Source: Ralstonia sp. A12
Lineage (GTDB): Bacteria > Pseudomonadota > Gammaproteobacteria > Burkholderiales > Burkholderiaceae
DNA length: 64,000 nt
Direction of reading: 5' to 3'
Assembly (NCBI RefSeq): GCF_000801955.1
Contig: NZ_JSZO01000006.1
Location: 124,001-188,000 of the forward strand
The position numbers and the translations under genes were made by a program. How positions within the stretch are numbered: position 1 is the stretch's first letter; every line of letters starts with the position of its first letter. The notes beneath the pieces were generated by a model. That model saw only the letters and a list, made by a program, of their open reading frames with translations. It was not told where the DNA came from and searched no databases. Of this stretch, positions 25,549 through 34,868 are shown in pieces.

Positions 25549-27765
25549 TACCCCTTGCACTTCTTCTATCAAAGTCAGTGCACGTTGCAGTTGCGTCGCC
25601 TCCGCCACCTCGGCGGTGAACTGCATTTTGGCGACGCCCTTGCTCGACAGCGTGCGCACCCCGGTCACATTGATCTTCTCGCGCGAGAGGATTTCCGAGA
25701 TGTCGCGCAGCAAGCCCTGGCGGTCCAGCGCCTCGACCTGAATGTCGATCGGATAGACCGAATCGCTGCGCTGGCCCCACTCCGTCTGGATCACCCGGCC
25801 CGGTGCGCGGGCGGCCAGTTGCTGGAACGTCGCACAGTTTTGCCGATGAATCGACACACCACGCCCACGCGTGACGAAACCGACGATCGGGTCTGGCGGC
25901 GCCGGCTTGCAGCAGCGCGACATCTGCGTGAGCAGCGAATCGACACCCACCACCAGCACGCCACTCTTCGCACCGCGCGCGACGCTGGTGGCTTTGCTCT
26001 TCTTGGTGATCGCTGCTTCATCGTCAACAGGTGCGGGCGGCGGTGCACCATCCGAGCGCAGCACGGCCTCGATGCGGCGCAGGCTCAATTCGTCCTTGGC
26101 GACCACCGCATAAAGATCATCCGGCGTCTTGTAGCCAAGCTTGGCCGCCAACTCTTCCAGGTTGACGGCGGTCTTGCCCTCGCGCTGCAACGTCTTGTCG
26201 ATGAGCGCCCGGCCCTGCGCAAGCGTCTCCTCCAACTCCATCGCATTGAACCACGCGCGCACCTTGGTCCGCGCGCGGGGGCTGACCAGATAGTGCAGCT
26301 CGGTGTTCAGCCAGTCACGCGACGGACCGCCGTGCTTGACGGTCACGATCTCGACCGTCTGCCCGTTCTTCAGCGGCGTATTCAACGGCACCATCGTGCC
26401 ATCGACGCGCGCGCCGCGGCAGCGGTGGCCGAGATCACTGTGCAGGTAGTAAGCGAAGTCGACCGGCGTTGCACCTTGCGGCAGCGCGATCACGCGTGCC
26501 TGCGGCGTCAGCACGTAGATGTGATCATCCAGCTCTGTGTGTTTGAGCTGCTCCCACGGAGAATCTTCATGCGCGACGGTGTGTTCGGCGTCGTCCTTCC
26601 AGGCGAGCAGCTGACGCAGCCAGGCAATCTTCTCGTCGTAGCGCTCGCTGGCGGAGAACTGGCCGGCGTAGCCCTTGCTGCCAGCTTCCTTGTAGCGCCA
26701 GTGGGCGGCCACCCCGTACTCGGCAAAGTGGTGCATCTCGCGCGTGCGGATCTGCACTTCCAGCGCACGCCCGTCGTCGCCGATCACCACCGTGTGCAGC
26801 GACATGTAGCCGTTGGCCTTCGGGCGCGAGATGTAGTCGTCGAACTCCTTCGGGATCGGCTGCCACATGTGGTGCACGAAACCGAGCACGGTGTAGCAAT
26901 CCTTGATGTCGTCGACGATCACGCGGAAGGCCCGCACGTCGTACAGATCGGCAAAGTCGAGTTCCTTGCCGCGCATCTTCTTCCAGATGCTGTAGATGTG
27001 CTTGGGCCGGCCGCTCACCTCGGCCTGGATGCCGGCGTCATGCAGCGTCTTCTGCAGTTGCGCGATGGCCTCGCCGATGAACTTTTCGCGCTCGATGCGC
27101 TTTTCGTCGAGCAGGCGGGCGATGCGCTTGTAGGTGTCTGGGTCTTCAAAGCGGAAGCCGAGGTCTTCAAGCTCCCACTTGAGTTGCCAGATGCCCAGGC
27201 GGTTGGCCAGCGGCGCGTAGATATCGAGCGTCTCACGCGCCATGCCTTCGGGCGCGGGGCGCTTGCTTTGCGCCAGCCAGCGCAGCGATTGCAACCGCGA
27301 CGCCAGCCGGATCAGCACCACGCGAATGTCCTGCGCAAATGCCAGCAGCATCTTGCGCAAAGCCTCGACCTGCGCGCGGCGCGCCTCAGCTTCGTTCTTG
27401 CGCGTGATGCTGGCATCCGTCGGGCTGACTAGGCCAGCAATCGCACCGATGCGCAGCAATTGCCGCACGTCGTGCACGAGCTTGACCACCTCGGCACCGA
27501 ATGCGGGCTCGAGCGCCTTTTCGTTGTCCATCGCCAGCGTCGGCAGCAGGAACAACGCCGCCGCCTGCAACGATGGCGTATCGACACGCAGCCCTTCGAG
27601 GATGGCAATGGTGCCGCGTGCGTGCGACTCCAGCGACTCGCCAGTCAGCGTGACGTTGTCGCCGGCATTGGCCGCGAGGTATTCGATCGCCCTAGCGACC
27701 TGCTCTGCCGCGAGTGTTGCCAACTTGCCGGCCCCCTCGGCCGGCCGGTCGGTCTTGTTCTCCAT
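25528..27765 (-). CDS. relA: (p)ppGpp synthetase RelA
   Basis: A 745-residue RelA/SpoT homologue. The N-terminal HD domain is degenerate: where SpoT has the H-D-x3-E-D hydrolase motif this protein reads LLPTLAMDNEKAL, so hydrolysis is not expected. The synthetase domain has GRPKHIYSIWKKM, YDVRAFRVIVDD and the E-F-D-D motif (KEFDDYISRPKANGYMS) typical of monofunctional RelA. TGS (around VYVLTPQARVIALPQGATPVDFAYY, here IYVLTPQ), the zinc-finger/CC region (MSRCCKPAPPDPIVG) and a C-terminal ACT domain follow. It makes the alarmone on ribosomes stalled by uncharged tRNA. Confidence 0.94.
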   Translation of the reverse strand: MENKTDRPAEGAGKLATLAAEQVARAIEYLAANAGDNVTLTGESLESHARGTIAILEGLRVDTPSLQAAALFLLPTLAMDNEKALEPAFGAEVVKLVHDVRQLLRIGAIAGLVSPTDASITRKNEAEARRAQVEALRKMLLAFAQDIRVVLIRLASRLQSLRWLAQSKRPAPEGMARETLDIYAPLANRLGIWQLKWELEDLGFRFEDPDTYKRIARLLDEKRIEREKFIGEAIAQLQKTLHDAGIQAEVSGRPKHIYSIWKKMRGKELDFADLYDVRAFRVIVDDIKDCYTVLGFVHHMWQPIPKEFDDYISRPKANGYMSLHTVVIGDDGRALEVQIRTREMHHFAEYGVAAHWRYKEAGSKGYAGQFSASERYDEKIAWLRQLLAWKDDAEHTVAHEDSPWEQLKHTELDDHIYVLTPQARVIALPQGATPVDFAYYLHSDLGHRCRGARVDGTMVPLNTPLKNGQTVEIVTVKHGGPSRDWLNTELHYLVSPRARTKVRAWFNAMELEETLAQGRALIDKTLQREGKTAVNLEELAAKLGYKTPDDLYAVVAKDELSLRRIEAVLRSDGAPPPAPVDDEAAITKKSKATSVARGAKSGVLVVGVDSLLTQMSRCCKPAPPDPIVGFVTRGRGVSIHRQNCATFQQLAARAPGRVIQTEWGQRSDSVYPIDIQVEALDRQGLLRDISEILSREKINVTGVRTLSSKGVAKMQFTAEVAEATQLQRALTLIEEVQGVLTARRK

Positions 27766-27792
27766 GATGCGTCCTGCTGTGACGCGACGGGT

Positions 27793-28161
27793 TCAGCTCT
27801 TCAGCGCTGCCGTCACGACGATTTCGATGCGGTACTTCGGGTTGGCCAGCGCGGCCTCTACCGTGGCGCGCGGCGGCGAGTTCTTGGACTCAGCGGCGAC
27901 CCACTGGTCCCACACCTTGTTCATCTCGCCAATGTCGGTGATGTCTTTCAGGAAGATCTGGCACATCAGGATGCGCGTCTTGTCACTGCCGTTGGCGGCC
28001 AGCACTCGATCGATAATGGCGAGCACTTCTGCCGTCTGCTCGGCAATGCCTGCGTCCAGCGTGGTCTCTGGCACCTGGCCAGCCACGTACACGACACCGT
28101 TGTAGACGGCCGCGTCGGAGTAACGATGTTCGACGTTGTAACGCTTCAGTTCAGTGCTCAT
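27793..28161 (-). CDS. RidA/YjgF-family protein
   Basis: The 122-residue protein has the RidA fold pattern: YNGVVYVAGQVPETTLDAGI, EQTAEVLAIIDRVLAANG, ILMCQIFLKDITDIGEMN and PPRATVEAALANPKYRIEI with the conserved Arg that binds the carboxylate of imine intermediates. RidA proteins hydrolyse reactive enamines and imines from amino acid metabolism. It sits between a hydrolase gene and relA with gaps of 30 and 27 bases, so the three are likely one transcript. Confidence 0.85.
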   Translation of the reverse strand: MSTELKRYNVEHRYSDAAVYNGVVYVAGQVPETTLDAGIAEQTAEVLAIIDRVLAANGSDKTRILMCQIFLKDITDIGEMNKVWDQWVAAESKNSPPRATVEAALANPKYRIEIVVTAALKS

Positions 28162-28191
28162 GTTGCGAATCAGATTGGGGTCGGCAAACGG

Positions 28192-29061
28192 TCATTGACC
28201 GAGGAAGAACTTGCGGGCGATCGCCACCTGATCCGGCTGGATGAAGGTCGGCGCGTGGCCCACGTCAGGAATCTCCACCGTGTTCACATGCTGGCCGCGC
28301 TGCATCATGGCCTCGACGGTCTCGCGCGTGAGCAAGTCGGACTGCGCGCCGCGCACGATCAGCACCTCGCCGGGAATCGCCTCGAACAGCTTCCACAGCG
28401 CGGCTTCACCGGCGGCAATCAGTTCGGGCGTGGCGCTCTTGAAAGGCTCGGCCAGGCGCGGATCATAGTGCAGGATCCACTCGCCGCCCTGCGGCTTGAG
28501 GATGGCGGTGTTCAGCTCGCGCCATTGCTCCGGCGTATGCGGCCCGAACGATGCGCTGATCGTCTTGAGATAGGCAAGGCCTTCGTCGAAGGTCTTGAAG
28601 CGGACGTTCAGGCCCAGGTAGGCCCCGATACGCGTCAAGGACGACTCCGTCACGCGCGGGCCCACATCGTTGAGCAGCAGCTTGCGGACTGGCGATTTCG
28701 GTAGACCCGCCAAGCTCATACCAATCAGCCCGCCCATCGACGTACCAAACCAGTCCACCGACTCCACGTTCAGGCGCGCCAGCAGCGTGACCATATCGGA
28801 CACGTACTGCGGCAACACATAGCCCTTCGGATCGGCCAGCCAGTCAGAGCGGCCGCGCCCAACCACGTCGGGACAGATCACGCGATAGTCGTTGCACAGC
28901 GCTTGCGCCAGCACGTCGAAGTCGCGCCCCGTGCGCGAGAGGCCATGCACGCAGACCAGCACGCGCGCGTTCTGCGGATCGCCCCACTCGTGATAAGCCA
29001 TCCGATGCAGGCCGGATGGGCTCAGGCACTGCACGAAAGCGAGGCGCGGCGAAACGGGCAT
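28192..29061 (-). CDS. alpha/beta hydrolase
   Basis: A 289-residue alpha/beta-hydrolase-fold enzyme. It shows the oxyanion segment CVHGLSRTGRDFD, the nucleophile elbow GTSMGGLIG (Ser), the acid in VRGAQSDLL and the catalytic His in DVGHAPTF. The substrate is unknown; the family includes esterases and C-C hydrolases. It is the first gene of the probable hydrolase-ridA-relA transcript. Its start ATG at 29061 is 28 bases from the start of a long AT-poor leader. Confidence 0.82.
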   Translation of the reverse strand: MPVSPRLAFVQCLSPSGLHRMAYHEWGDPQNARVLVCVHGLSRTGRDFDVLAQALCNDYRVICPDVVGRGRSDWLADPKGYVLPQYVSDMVTLLARLNVESVDWFGTSMGGLIGMSLAGLPKSPVRKLLLNDVGPRVTESSLTRIGAYLGLNVRFKTFDEGLAYLKTISASFGPHTPEQWRELNTAILKPQGGEWILHYDPRLAEPFKSATPELIAAGEAALWKLFEAIPGEVLIVRGAQSDLLTRETVEAMMQRGQHVNTVEIPDVGHAPTFIQPDQVAIARKFFLGQ

Positions 29062-29177
29062 GAACGACTCCTACACGTATAAACAGAAACAGCGGGAGAA
29101 AGCGAAGCCTGATTGTACGCTGGCCCAGCAACCATGCGGCGGCGCAGCAGACATGCTGCATCTTCGCAAAAACAAAA

Positions 29178-29201
29178 AAGCCTCGCCGCAGCGAGGCTTT
29201 T
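29178..29201 (-). terminator. intrinsic terminator after bdhA
   Basis: Arms AAGCCTCGC and GCGAGGCTT with a 4-base loop, followed on the minus strand by six T. It ends the sco-bdh operon. Confidence 0.88.
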
Positions 29202-29218
29202 CCTGAACGTCGACCGCG

Positions 29219-29998
29219 TTACTGCGCCACCCAGCCACCATCCATGTTCCAGGCCACGCCGCGCACCTGTTCGGCCGCGTCGCTGCATAGGAACACCGCC
29301 AGCGCACCGAGCTGATCGGGCGTGACGAATTCGCCAGAAGGCTGCTTTTCCATCAGCAGGTCCTTCTTGGCTTCCAGTGCGGACAGCCCATCCTTCTCGG
29401 CACGCGCATCGATCTGCTTCTGCACCAGCGGCGTCAGCACCCAGCCTGGGCAGATTGCGTTGGACGTCACGCCCGTCTGCGCCGTCTCCAGCGCCACAGA
29501 CTTGGTAAAGCCGACAATGCCGTGCTTGGCCGCCACATACGCCGACTTCTGCGCCGATGCCACCAGACCATGCGCCGAGGCGATGTTGATGATGCGGCCC
29601 CAGTTCTTGCGCTTCATGCCCGGCACAGCCAGCCGCGTGGTGTGGAAGGCCGAGGTCAGGTTGATGGCGATGATGGCGTCCCAACGTTCGGTTGGGAAAT
29701 CCTCCACGTTGGCCACGTACTGGATGCCGGCGTTGTTGACGAGGATGTCCACGCCACCGAACTCGGCGTCGGCGTAGGCGAACATCGCTTCGATCTCAGC
29801 GGGCTTGCTCATATCGGCACCGTGGTAACCGATACGGATGGCGTTCTTGCCTGCCGCAGCGATTTGGGCCTTGGGCCCTTCTACATCGCCAAAGCCGTTC
29901 ATGATGATGTTGGCACCCTGCGCGGCCAGCGAGCAGGCAATGCCCAGACCGATCCCGCTGGTCGAGCCCGTGACGAGGGCGGTTTTTCCTTGCAGCAT
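29219..29998 (-). CDS. bdhA: D-3-hydroxybutyrate dehydrogenase
   Basis: A 259-residue short-chain dehydrogenase with TGSTSGIGLGIACSLAAQGA, the active-site Tyr and Lys in SAYVAAKHGIVGFTK and VNNAGIQYVANVEDFP. The ending RGVAWNMDGGWVAQ and the active-site region around HGLVASAQKSAY fit bacterial BdhA, which interconverts 3-hydroxybutyrate and acetoacetate with NAD. It lies 25 bases after scoB, so acetoacetate formed here can be activated to acetoacetyl-CoA; relevant to polyhydroxybutyrate mobilisation. Confidence 0.92.
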   Translation of the reverse strand: MLQGKTALVTGSTSGIGLGIACSLAAQGANIIMNGFGDVEGPKAQIAAAGKNAIRIGYHGADMSKPAEIEAMFAYADAEFGGVDILVNNAGIQYVANVEDFPTERWDAIIAINLTSAFHTTRLAVPGMKRKNWGRIINIASAHGLVASAQKSAYVAAKHGIVGFTKSVALETAQTGVTSNAICPGWVLTPLVQKQIDARAEKDGLSALEAKKDLLMEKQPSGEFVTPDQLGALAVFLCSDAAEQVRGVAWNMDGGWVAQ

Positions 29999-30023
29999 GC
30001 GTGTCTCCGGATATCAGCAGCGA

Positions 30024-30659
30024 TTACAGCAGGGTGACGCCAGTCTTGGCCTGGACCTCTTCGCGCGACACACCCGGCGCAGTTTCGACCAGCTTCAGGC
30101 CCTGCTCCGTCACGTCCATCACGCCCAGGTCCGTAATGATGCGATCGACCACGCCCACGCCCGTCAGCGGCAGCGTGCACTTCGGCAGCAGCTTCAAGTC
30201 TTCGGTGCCGTCCTTCTTCTTGGCGGTGTGCTCCATCAGCACGATCACGCGCTTGACGCCGGCCACGAGGTCCATCGCGCCGCCCATGCCCTTGACCATC
30301 TTGCCGGGGATCATCCAGTTGGCCAGATCGCCCTTCTCGCTCACCTGCATCGCGCCGAGAATCGACAGGTTGATCTTGCCGCCGCGGATCATCGCAAAGC
30401 TCTGATCGCTGCCGAAGATGGCGCTGCCCGGCAGCGTGGTCACGGTCTGCTTGCCGGCGTTGATGAGGTCAGCATCCACTTCGTCTTCCGTAGGGAATGG
30501 GCCGATGCCGAGCATGCCGTTTTCGCTCTGCAGCCAGACTTCCTTGTCACCGGTGTGGTTGGCGACCAGCGTCGGGATGCCGATACCGAGGTTCACGTAG
30601 AAACCGTCTTGCAATTCCTGGGCAGCACGCGCCGCCATTTGGTCTTGAGTCCAGGCCAT
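30024..30659 (-). CDS. scoB: 3-oxoacid CoA-transferase subunit B
   Basis: A 211-residue beta subunit of the succinyl-CoA:3-ketoacid CoA-transferase. It has [13 protein letters not shown] and the catalytic-Glu motif [12 protein letters not shown]. The ATG at 30659 follows AAGGAGACCG and leaves a 10-base gap to scoA. The enzyme moves CoA from succinyl-CoA to acetoacetate. Confidence 0.93.
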   Translation of the reverse strand: MAWTQDQMAARAAQELQDGFYVNLGIGIPTLVANHTGDKEVWLQSENGMLGIGPFPTEDEVDADLINAGKQTVTTLPGSAIFGSDQSFAMIRGGKINLSILGAMQVSEKGDLANWMIPGKMVKGMGGAMDLVAGVKRVIVLMEHTAKKKDGTEDLKLLPKCTLPLTGVGVVDRIITDLGVMDVTEQGLKLVETAPGVSREEVQAKTGVTLL

Positions 30660-30669
30660 GTCGGTCTCC

Positions 30670-31371
30670 TTAGTTGGCTGCTCGGATGGTGCGCTTTTCG
30701 ATGCGCTTCTCGGGCGTGGCATTGAGCACGATGCGCTGCACGTAGATGCCGGGCAGGTGGATATCGTCCGGTGCAAGCTCGCCCACTTCGACGATCTCTT
30801 CGACCTCGACGATGCAGATCTTGCCGGCCGTTGCAGCCGCCGGGTTGAAGTTGCGCGCGGTCAGGTTGAAGCGCAGGTTGCCGGACTTGTCCGCCACTTG
30901 CGCCTTGACCAGCGACACATCGGGCACCAGCGAGCGTTCCATGACGTACGTTTCGCCATCGAACTCACGCAGCTCCTTGCCCTCAGCCACCAGGGTGCCG
31001 ACACCGGTCTTGGTGAAGAACGCGGGGATGCCGGCGCCACCGGCGCGCAGCTTCTCGGCAAGCGTGCCTTGCGGGGTGAATTCCAGCTCAAGTTCGCCGG
31101 CCAGGTACTGGCGCTCGAACTCCTTGTTTTCGCCCACGTAGGACGAAATCATTTTCTTGATCTGGCGGGTTTCCAGCAGCAGGCCCAGGCCGAAACCGTC
31201 GACGCCCGCGTTGTTGGAGATGCAGGTGAGGTTCTTGACGCCCGAATCGCGCAGCGCGGCAATCAGGGCTTCCGGAATGCCGCACAGGCCGAAGCCGCCC
31301 ACGGCGATGGTCTGGCCGTCTTTGACGACGCCCGCGAGCGCCTCGCTGGCGCTAGCGAAGATTTTGTTCAT
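30670..31371 (-). CDS. scoA: 3-oxoacid CoA-transferase subunit A
   Basis: The 233-residue alpha subunit has the family pattern [19 protein letters not shown] and [21 protein letters not shown], with [42 protein letters not shown] split here into its conserved blocks [10 protein letters not shown] and [19 protein letters not shown]. The start at 31371 is set by AAGGAGCACGC. First gene of scoA-scoB-bdhA; divergent from a PAS-LuxR regulator. Confidence 0.93.
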   Translation of the reverse strand: MNKIFASASEALAGVVKDGQTIAVGGFGLCGIPEALIAALRDSGVKNLTCISNNAGVDGFGLGLLLETRQIKKMISSYVGENKEFERQYLAGELELEFTPQGTLAEKLRAGGAGIPAFFTKTGVGTLVAEGKELREFDGETYVMERSLVPDVSLVKAQVADKSGNLRFNLTARNFNPAAATAGKICIVEVEEIVEVGELAPDDIHLPGIYVQRIVLNATPEKRIEKRTIRAAN

Positions 31372-31455
31372 GCGTGCTCCTTCCTTGGTAGTCCAACGAA
31401 TCCGGCAGGGTTTTGACCGCACACACGATTAAGCTTTGTGCAATGCGGCGCCGGA

Positions 31456-31475
31456 AAATTGTAACGGTACAATTT
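31456..31475. promoter_or_regulatory. 20-base inverted repeat between scoA and the PAS-LuxR gene
   Basis: Perfect 8-base arms AAATTGTA and TACAATTT flank the centre ACGG. Size and symmetry fit a LuxR-type dimer site. It is 84 bases from scoA and 76 from the regulator, so one bound dimer could act on both promoters. The right arm also contains TACAAT, a -10-like hexamer for the regulator gene. Confidence 0.55.
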
Positions 31476-31551
31476 GCCGAGAATACGCAAGCGTCACGCA
31501 ACGCAGCAATACGTACGACTACATAAGGCCTCAACCTAACCCGAACCCGCC

Positions 31552-32097
31552 ATGCCCGCACTCGACTATCAGACCGCGTTCCAGCTCGCCCCGGTCGGCA
31601 TGGTGATGTCACGCGAGCGCGTGATGCTCGACGTCAACGACGAAGCCGCGCGCATCTTCGGCCACGCACGCACGACGATGATCGGGCAATCGTTTGAGTT
31701 GCTCTATCCGACGCATGACGAATACGAGCGCACTGGCGCCCGCATCATTCCCGTCATGAACGCACGCGGCAGTTACTCGGACGAGCGCATCATGAAGCGC
31801 GCAAACGGTGAGCTTTTCTGGTGCCACGTCACGGGCCGCGCGCTGGATCGCACCAAACCGCTGGGCGAAGGCATCTGGACGTTCGAGGATCTTTCTGCGC
31901 ACCGGCCGGTCACGGCGGCACTCACGCCGCGCGAACGCGACATCGCCGCGCAACTGGTCGAGGGCAAGACCAGCAAGCAGATTGGCAAGCAGTTGGAGAT
32001 CAGCCCGCGCACGGTGGAGATCTATCGTGCGCGGCTGATGAAGAAGTACGCCGCCAACACCTCGTTGGAACTCGTGCAGCGGCTGATGGGGCACTGA
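31552..32097 (+). CDS. PAS-domain LuxR-type regulator
   Basis: A 181-residue regulator. Residues 5-115 form a PAS sensor (FQLAPVGMVMSRERVMLDVN, RANGELFWCHVTGRAL), and residues 118-178 a LuxR-type helix-turn-helix (LTPRERDIAAQLVEGKTSKQ, then SPRTVEIYRARLMKKY). There is no receiver domain, so it senses a small ligand or redox state directly. It is divergent from scoA and is the obvious candidate to control the ketone-body operon. Confidence 0.88.
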   Translation: MPALDYQTAFQLAPVGMVMSRERVMLDVNDEAARIFGHARTTMIGQSFELLYPTHDEYERTGARIIPVMNARGSYSDERIMKRANGELFWCHVTGRALDRTKPLGEGIWTFEDLSAHRPVTAALTPRERDIAAQLVEGKTSKQIGKQLEISPRTVEIYRARLMKKYAANTSLELVQRLMGH

Positions 32098-32108
32098 GCC
32101 CCAGCGGA

Positions 32109-32894
32109 TTACACCATCCCGTCGTCGGCATTAATGACCGCGCCGTTGATGAAGTCCGACTGATCCGACGCCAGCAGCAGAATCAGCCCATCCAGGTCTT
32201 CCGGCTTGCCCACGCGCTTGCGCGGCAGCATCTGCACAAGCTTTTGCCCGGCCTCGGTTTCCCAGTGGTGGTGGTTGATCTCGGTGTCGATGTAGCCTGG
32301 GCAAATGGCATTCGTGTTGATGCCCAGGCGTCCCCACTCCAGCGCCATGGCCTTGGTCATATGCACCACGGCGGCCTTGCTCATGCAATAGACGCCAATC
32401 TGAGACAGCACCTTCAGCCCTGCCACAGAAGCGATATTGATGATGCGGGACTGCGGCAGCGGCGAGCCGTTCTTCTCCGCCCCCTTGGCCCGCGCGATCA
32501 TGCGCTTGGCGGTTTCCTGCGCCACGAAAAAGGCGCCGCGCGTGTTGGTATCGAAGACGAAATCGAAGTCGTCCGGCGTCACGTCCACCATGCGCTGTGT
32601 GGTCGAAACGCCCGAATTGTTGACCAGGATGTCGATGGTGCCAGCCTCGGTTTCGGCGTGGGCGATGGCGGCACGGATGCTATCCGGGTCCGTCACGTCC
32701 AGGCGCACGACGTGGGCGCTGCCGCCCTTCGACTCGATGTCGGCGCGAAGCTCTTTCAGACGCTCGACGCGGCGCGAGGCCAGCACGACCTTGGCGCCAG
32801 CTGCGGCCAGCGTATGCGCGAAACGCGCGCCCAGGCCACTCGATGCGCCGGTGATCAGCGCGACCTTGCCTTCCAGATTGATCGACAGACCCAT
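32109..32894 (-). CDS. SDR-family oxidoreductase
   Basis: A 261-residue short-chain dehydrogenase: LITGASSGLGARFAHTLAAA, NNSGVSTTQRMVDVTPDDFD, and the Tyr-x3-Lys pair in IGVYCMSKAAVVHMTKAMA, with IINIASVAGLKVLSQ before it. The ending INADDGMV is family-typical. A role in 3-hydroxyacyl-CoA or fatty acid metabolism is suggested by the shared upstream region with ETF:ubiquinone oxidoreductase, but the substrate is not known. Confidence 0.85.
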   Translation of the reverse strand: MGLSINLEGKVALITGASSGLGARFAHTLAAAGAKVVLASRRVERLKELRADIESKGGSAHVVRLDVTDPDSIRAAIAHAETEAGTIDILVNNSGVSTTQRMVDVTPDDFDFVFDTNTRGAFFVAQETAKRMIARAKGAEKNGSPLPQSRIINIASVAGLKVLSQIGVYCMSKAAVVHMTKAMALEWGRLGINTNAICPGYIDTEINHHHWETEAGQKLVQMLPRKRVGKPEDLDGLILLLASDQSDFINGAVINADDGMV

Positions 32895-32997
32895 GATGCG
32901 TGATCCCCGTATGTTGGTTTCGCGTGTGGTTTGGTATGCGCGAGGCCCGCTGCAGGTGGCCTCGGCATGTGAAGTCGGCGCAGCTTAGCAAAAAATC

Positions 32998-33009
32998 GAA
33001 CGATCGTTC
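32998..33009. promoter_or_regulatory. perfect palindrome between SDR and ETF-QO genes
   Basis: GAACGATCGTTC is a 12-base perfect palindrome, 103 bases before the SDR start and 107 before the ETF-QO start. TetR-type regulators of fatty-acid and branched-chain degradation in beta/gammaproteobacteria use operators of this form. The regulator itself is not in the window. Confidence 0.55.
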
Positions 33010-33116
33010 AGAAAATTCACTTGCCGCTTGCGGGCGTGTCCCCGACAATGCGGGAAATTCTAATGCAGCAATCCGCCATACCAATAAGCAAACGCCCTAC
33101 AAGCGACGAGACATCT

Positions 33117-34802
33117 ATGAACCAGCAGCAGCTCCTCGAACAGTACGGTCCCCGAGAGTCCATGGAGTACGACGTCGTGGTCGTCGGCGGTGGCCCCGCT
33201 GGCCTGGCGACAGCGATCCGGATCAAGCAACTGGCCGCCGAAACGGGCAAAGACGTATCGGTCGTCGTGCTGGAAAAGGGCTCGGAACCCGGCGCGCACA
33301 TTCTCTCCGGTGCGGTGATGGACCCGCGCGCGATCACCGAGCTGCTGCCCAACTGGAAGGCCGACGGTGCCCCGCTCAACCAAGCGGTCACCGGCGACGA
33401 CGTGCTCTTCCTGAGCGAAACCGGCACCAAGCGCACGCCCGACTGGCTCGTGCCGCGCAACTTCCACAACCACGGCTGCTACGTCATCTCGCTGTCGAAC
33501 GTGGTCAAGTGGATGGCCACGCAGGCCGAAGCGCTGGGCGTGGAAATCTTCCCTGGCTTTGCCGCCGCTGAAGTGCTGTACGACGACAAGGGCGCAGTGC
33601 GCGGCGTTGCCACCGGCAACATGGGCATCGGCAAGGACGGCGAGCCGACCGAGAACTTCCAGCTCGGCATGGAGCTGCTCGGCAAGTACACCATCTTTGC
33701 TGAAGGCGCGCGCGGCCACCTGGGCCGCCAACTGCTCGACAAGTTCAAGCTGAACGCCGGCAAAGACCCACAGACCTTCGCCATCGGCATCAAGGAACTG
33801 TGGGAAATCGACCCGGCCAAGGCCAAGCCCGGCCTAGTGGTACACACTGCCGGCTGGCCGATGGAGGACGACACCTTCGGCGGCGGCTTCCTTTACCACC
33901 TGGAAGACAACAAGGTCACACTCGGCTTTGTGATTGGGCTCGACTACAAGAACCCGTGGATGAGCCCGTTCGAAGAAATGCAGCGCTGGAAGGCTCACCC
34001 GGCCATCCGCGCCCATATCGAAGGCGGCAAACGCATCGGCTATGGCGCCCGCGCCATCAACAACGGTACACCGCAAGCCCTGCCCAAGACGGTGTTCCCA
34101 GGCGGCGCGCTGGTCGGCTGCGACGCTGGCTACCTGAACGCCGCGCGCATCAAGGGCAGCCACGCGGCTATCAAGAGCGGCATGATGTGCGGCGAAGCCG
34201 TGTTCGAAGCGGTCACTGCTGGCCGCTCGGCAGATGAGTTGTCTGCCTACCCGGCCGCTTTCGAACAAAGCTGGTTGAAGGAAGAGCTGGACCAGTCGCG
34301 CAACTTCAAGCTGTGGTTCAAGAAGAGCCCGACGCTGGGCAAGATCATGACCGGCATCGAGCAATGGCTGCTGCCAAAGATTGGCGTGGCCAACCCGCCC
34401 TGGACGCTGCACGGCACGAAGTCGGACAACCAGTCGCTCAAGCCCGCGGCCGAGTGCGTGAAGATCGAGTATCCGAAGCCGGACGGCAAGATTACGTTCG
34501 ATCGTCTCTCGTCGGTTTTCATCTCGAACACCAACCACGAAGAGAACCAGCCCGCCCACTTGACGCTGAAGGACCCGACGGTTCCGACGCGCATCAATCT
34601 GACGCAGTTTGCGGGCCCCGAGCAACGCTACTGCCCGGCTGGCGTGTACGAATTCGTCAAGAACGACGAAGGCAACGAGCGCCTACAGATCAACGCCCAG
34701 AACTGCGTGCACTGCAAGACCTGCGACATCAAGGACCCGACGCAGAACATCGTGTGGGTCACGCCGGAAGGTGGTGGTGGCCCGAACTACGTGGGCATGT
34801 AA
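33117..34802 (+). CDS. etfD: electron transfer flavoprotein:ubiquinone oxidoreductase
   Basis: A 561-residue inner-membrane-associated flavoprotein that passes electrons from acyl-CoA dehydrogenases, via ETF, to ubiquinone. It has the FAD-binding VVVGGGPAGLATAIRIKQLA, the GAHILSGAVMDPRAI segment, LGFVIGLDYKNPWMSPFEEM of the quinone region, and a C-terminal 4Fe-4S ligand set: CPAG then NCVHCKTCDIKDP. The ATG at 33117 (MNQQQLLEQYGPRESMEYD) is the family start; an ATG at 33021 would place the operator inside the gene. Confidence 0.95.
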   Translation: MNQQQLLEQYGPRESMEYDVVVVGGGPAGLATAIRIKQLAAETGKDVSVVVLEKGSEPGAHILSGAVMDPRAITELLPNWKADGAPLNQAVTGDDVLFLSETGTKRTPDWLVPRNFHNHGCYVISLSNVVKWMATQAEALGVEIFPGFAAAEVLYDDKGAVRGVATGNMGIGKDGEPTENFQLGMELLGKYTIFAEGARGHLGRQLLDKFKLNAGKDPQTFAIGIKELWEIDPAKAKPGLVVHTAGWPMEDDTFGGGFLYHLEDNKVTLGFVIGLDYKNPWMSPFEEMQRWKAHPAIRAHIEGGKRIGYGARAINNGTPQALPKTVFPGGALVGCDAGYLNAARIKGSHAAIKSGMMCGEAVFEAVTAGRSADELSAYPAAFEQSWLKEELDQSRNFKLWFKKSPTLGKIMTGIEQWLLPKIGVANPPWTLHGTKSDNQSLKPAAECVKIEYPKPDGKITFDRLSSVFISNTNHEENQPAHLTLKDPTVPTRINLTQFAGPEQRYCPAGVYEFVKNDEGNERLQINAQNCVHCKTCDIKDPTQNIVWVTPEGGGGPNYVGM

Positions 34803-34817
34803 TCGGGCGAATGCCCA

Positions 34818-34853
34818 ACAAAAAAGCGCGTCATCGAACGCGCTTTTTTGTTG
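34818..34853. terminator. bidirectional terminator between ETF-QO and aroC
   Basis: Arms AACAAAAAAGCGCG and CGCGCTTTTTTGTT give a hairpin with A/T tracts on both sides. It serves both convergent genes. Confidence 0.9.
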
Positions 34854-34868
34854 CCTGTGTGAATTGGC

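Noticed and set aside
25428-25619. Plus-strand frame reading IGLEPTTPTMSRWCSNQLSYEP
   Set aside because: The same kind of artefact over the antisense of tRNA-Val.
25555-27432. 625-codon open frame on the plus strand opposite relA
   Set aside because: Antisense shadow of relA with typical His/Arg/Leu bias.
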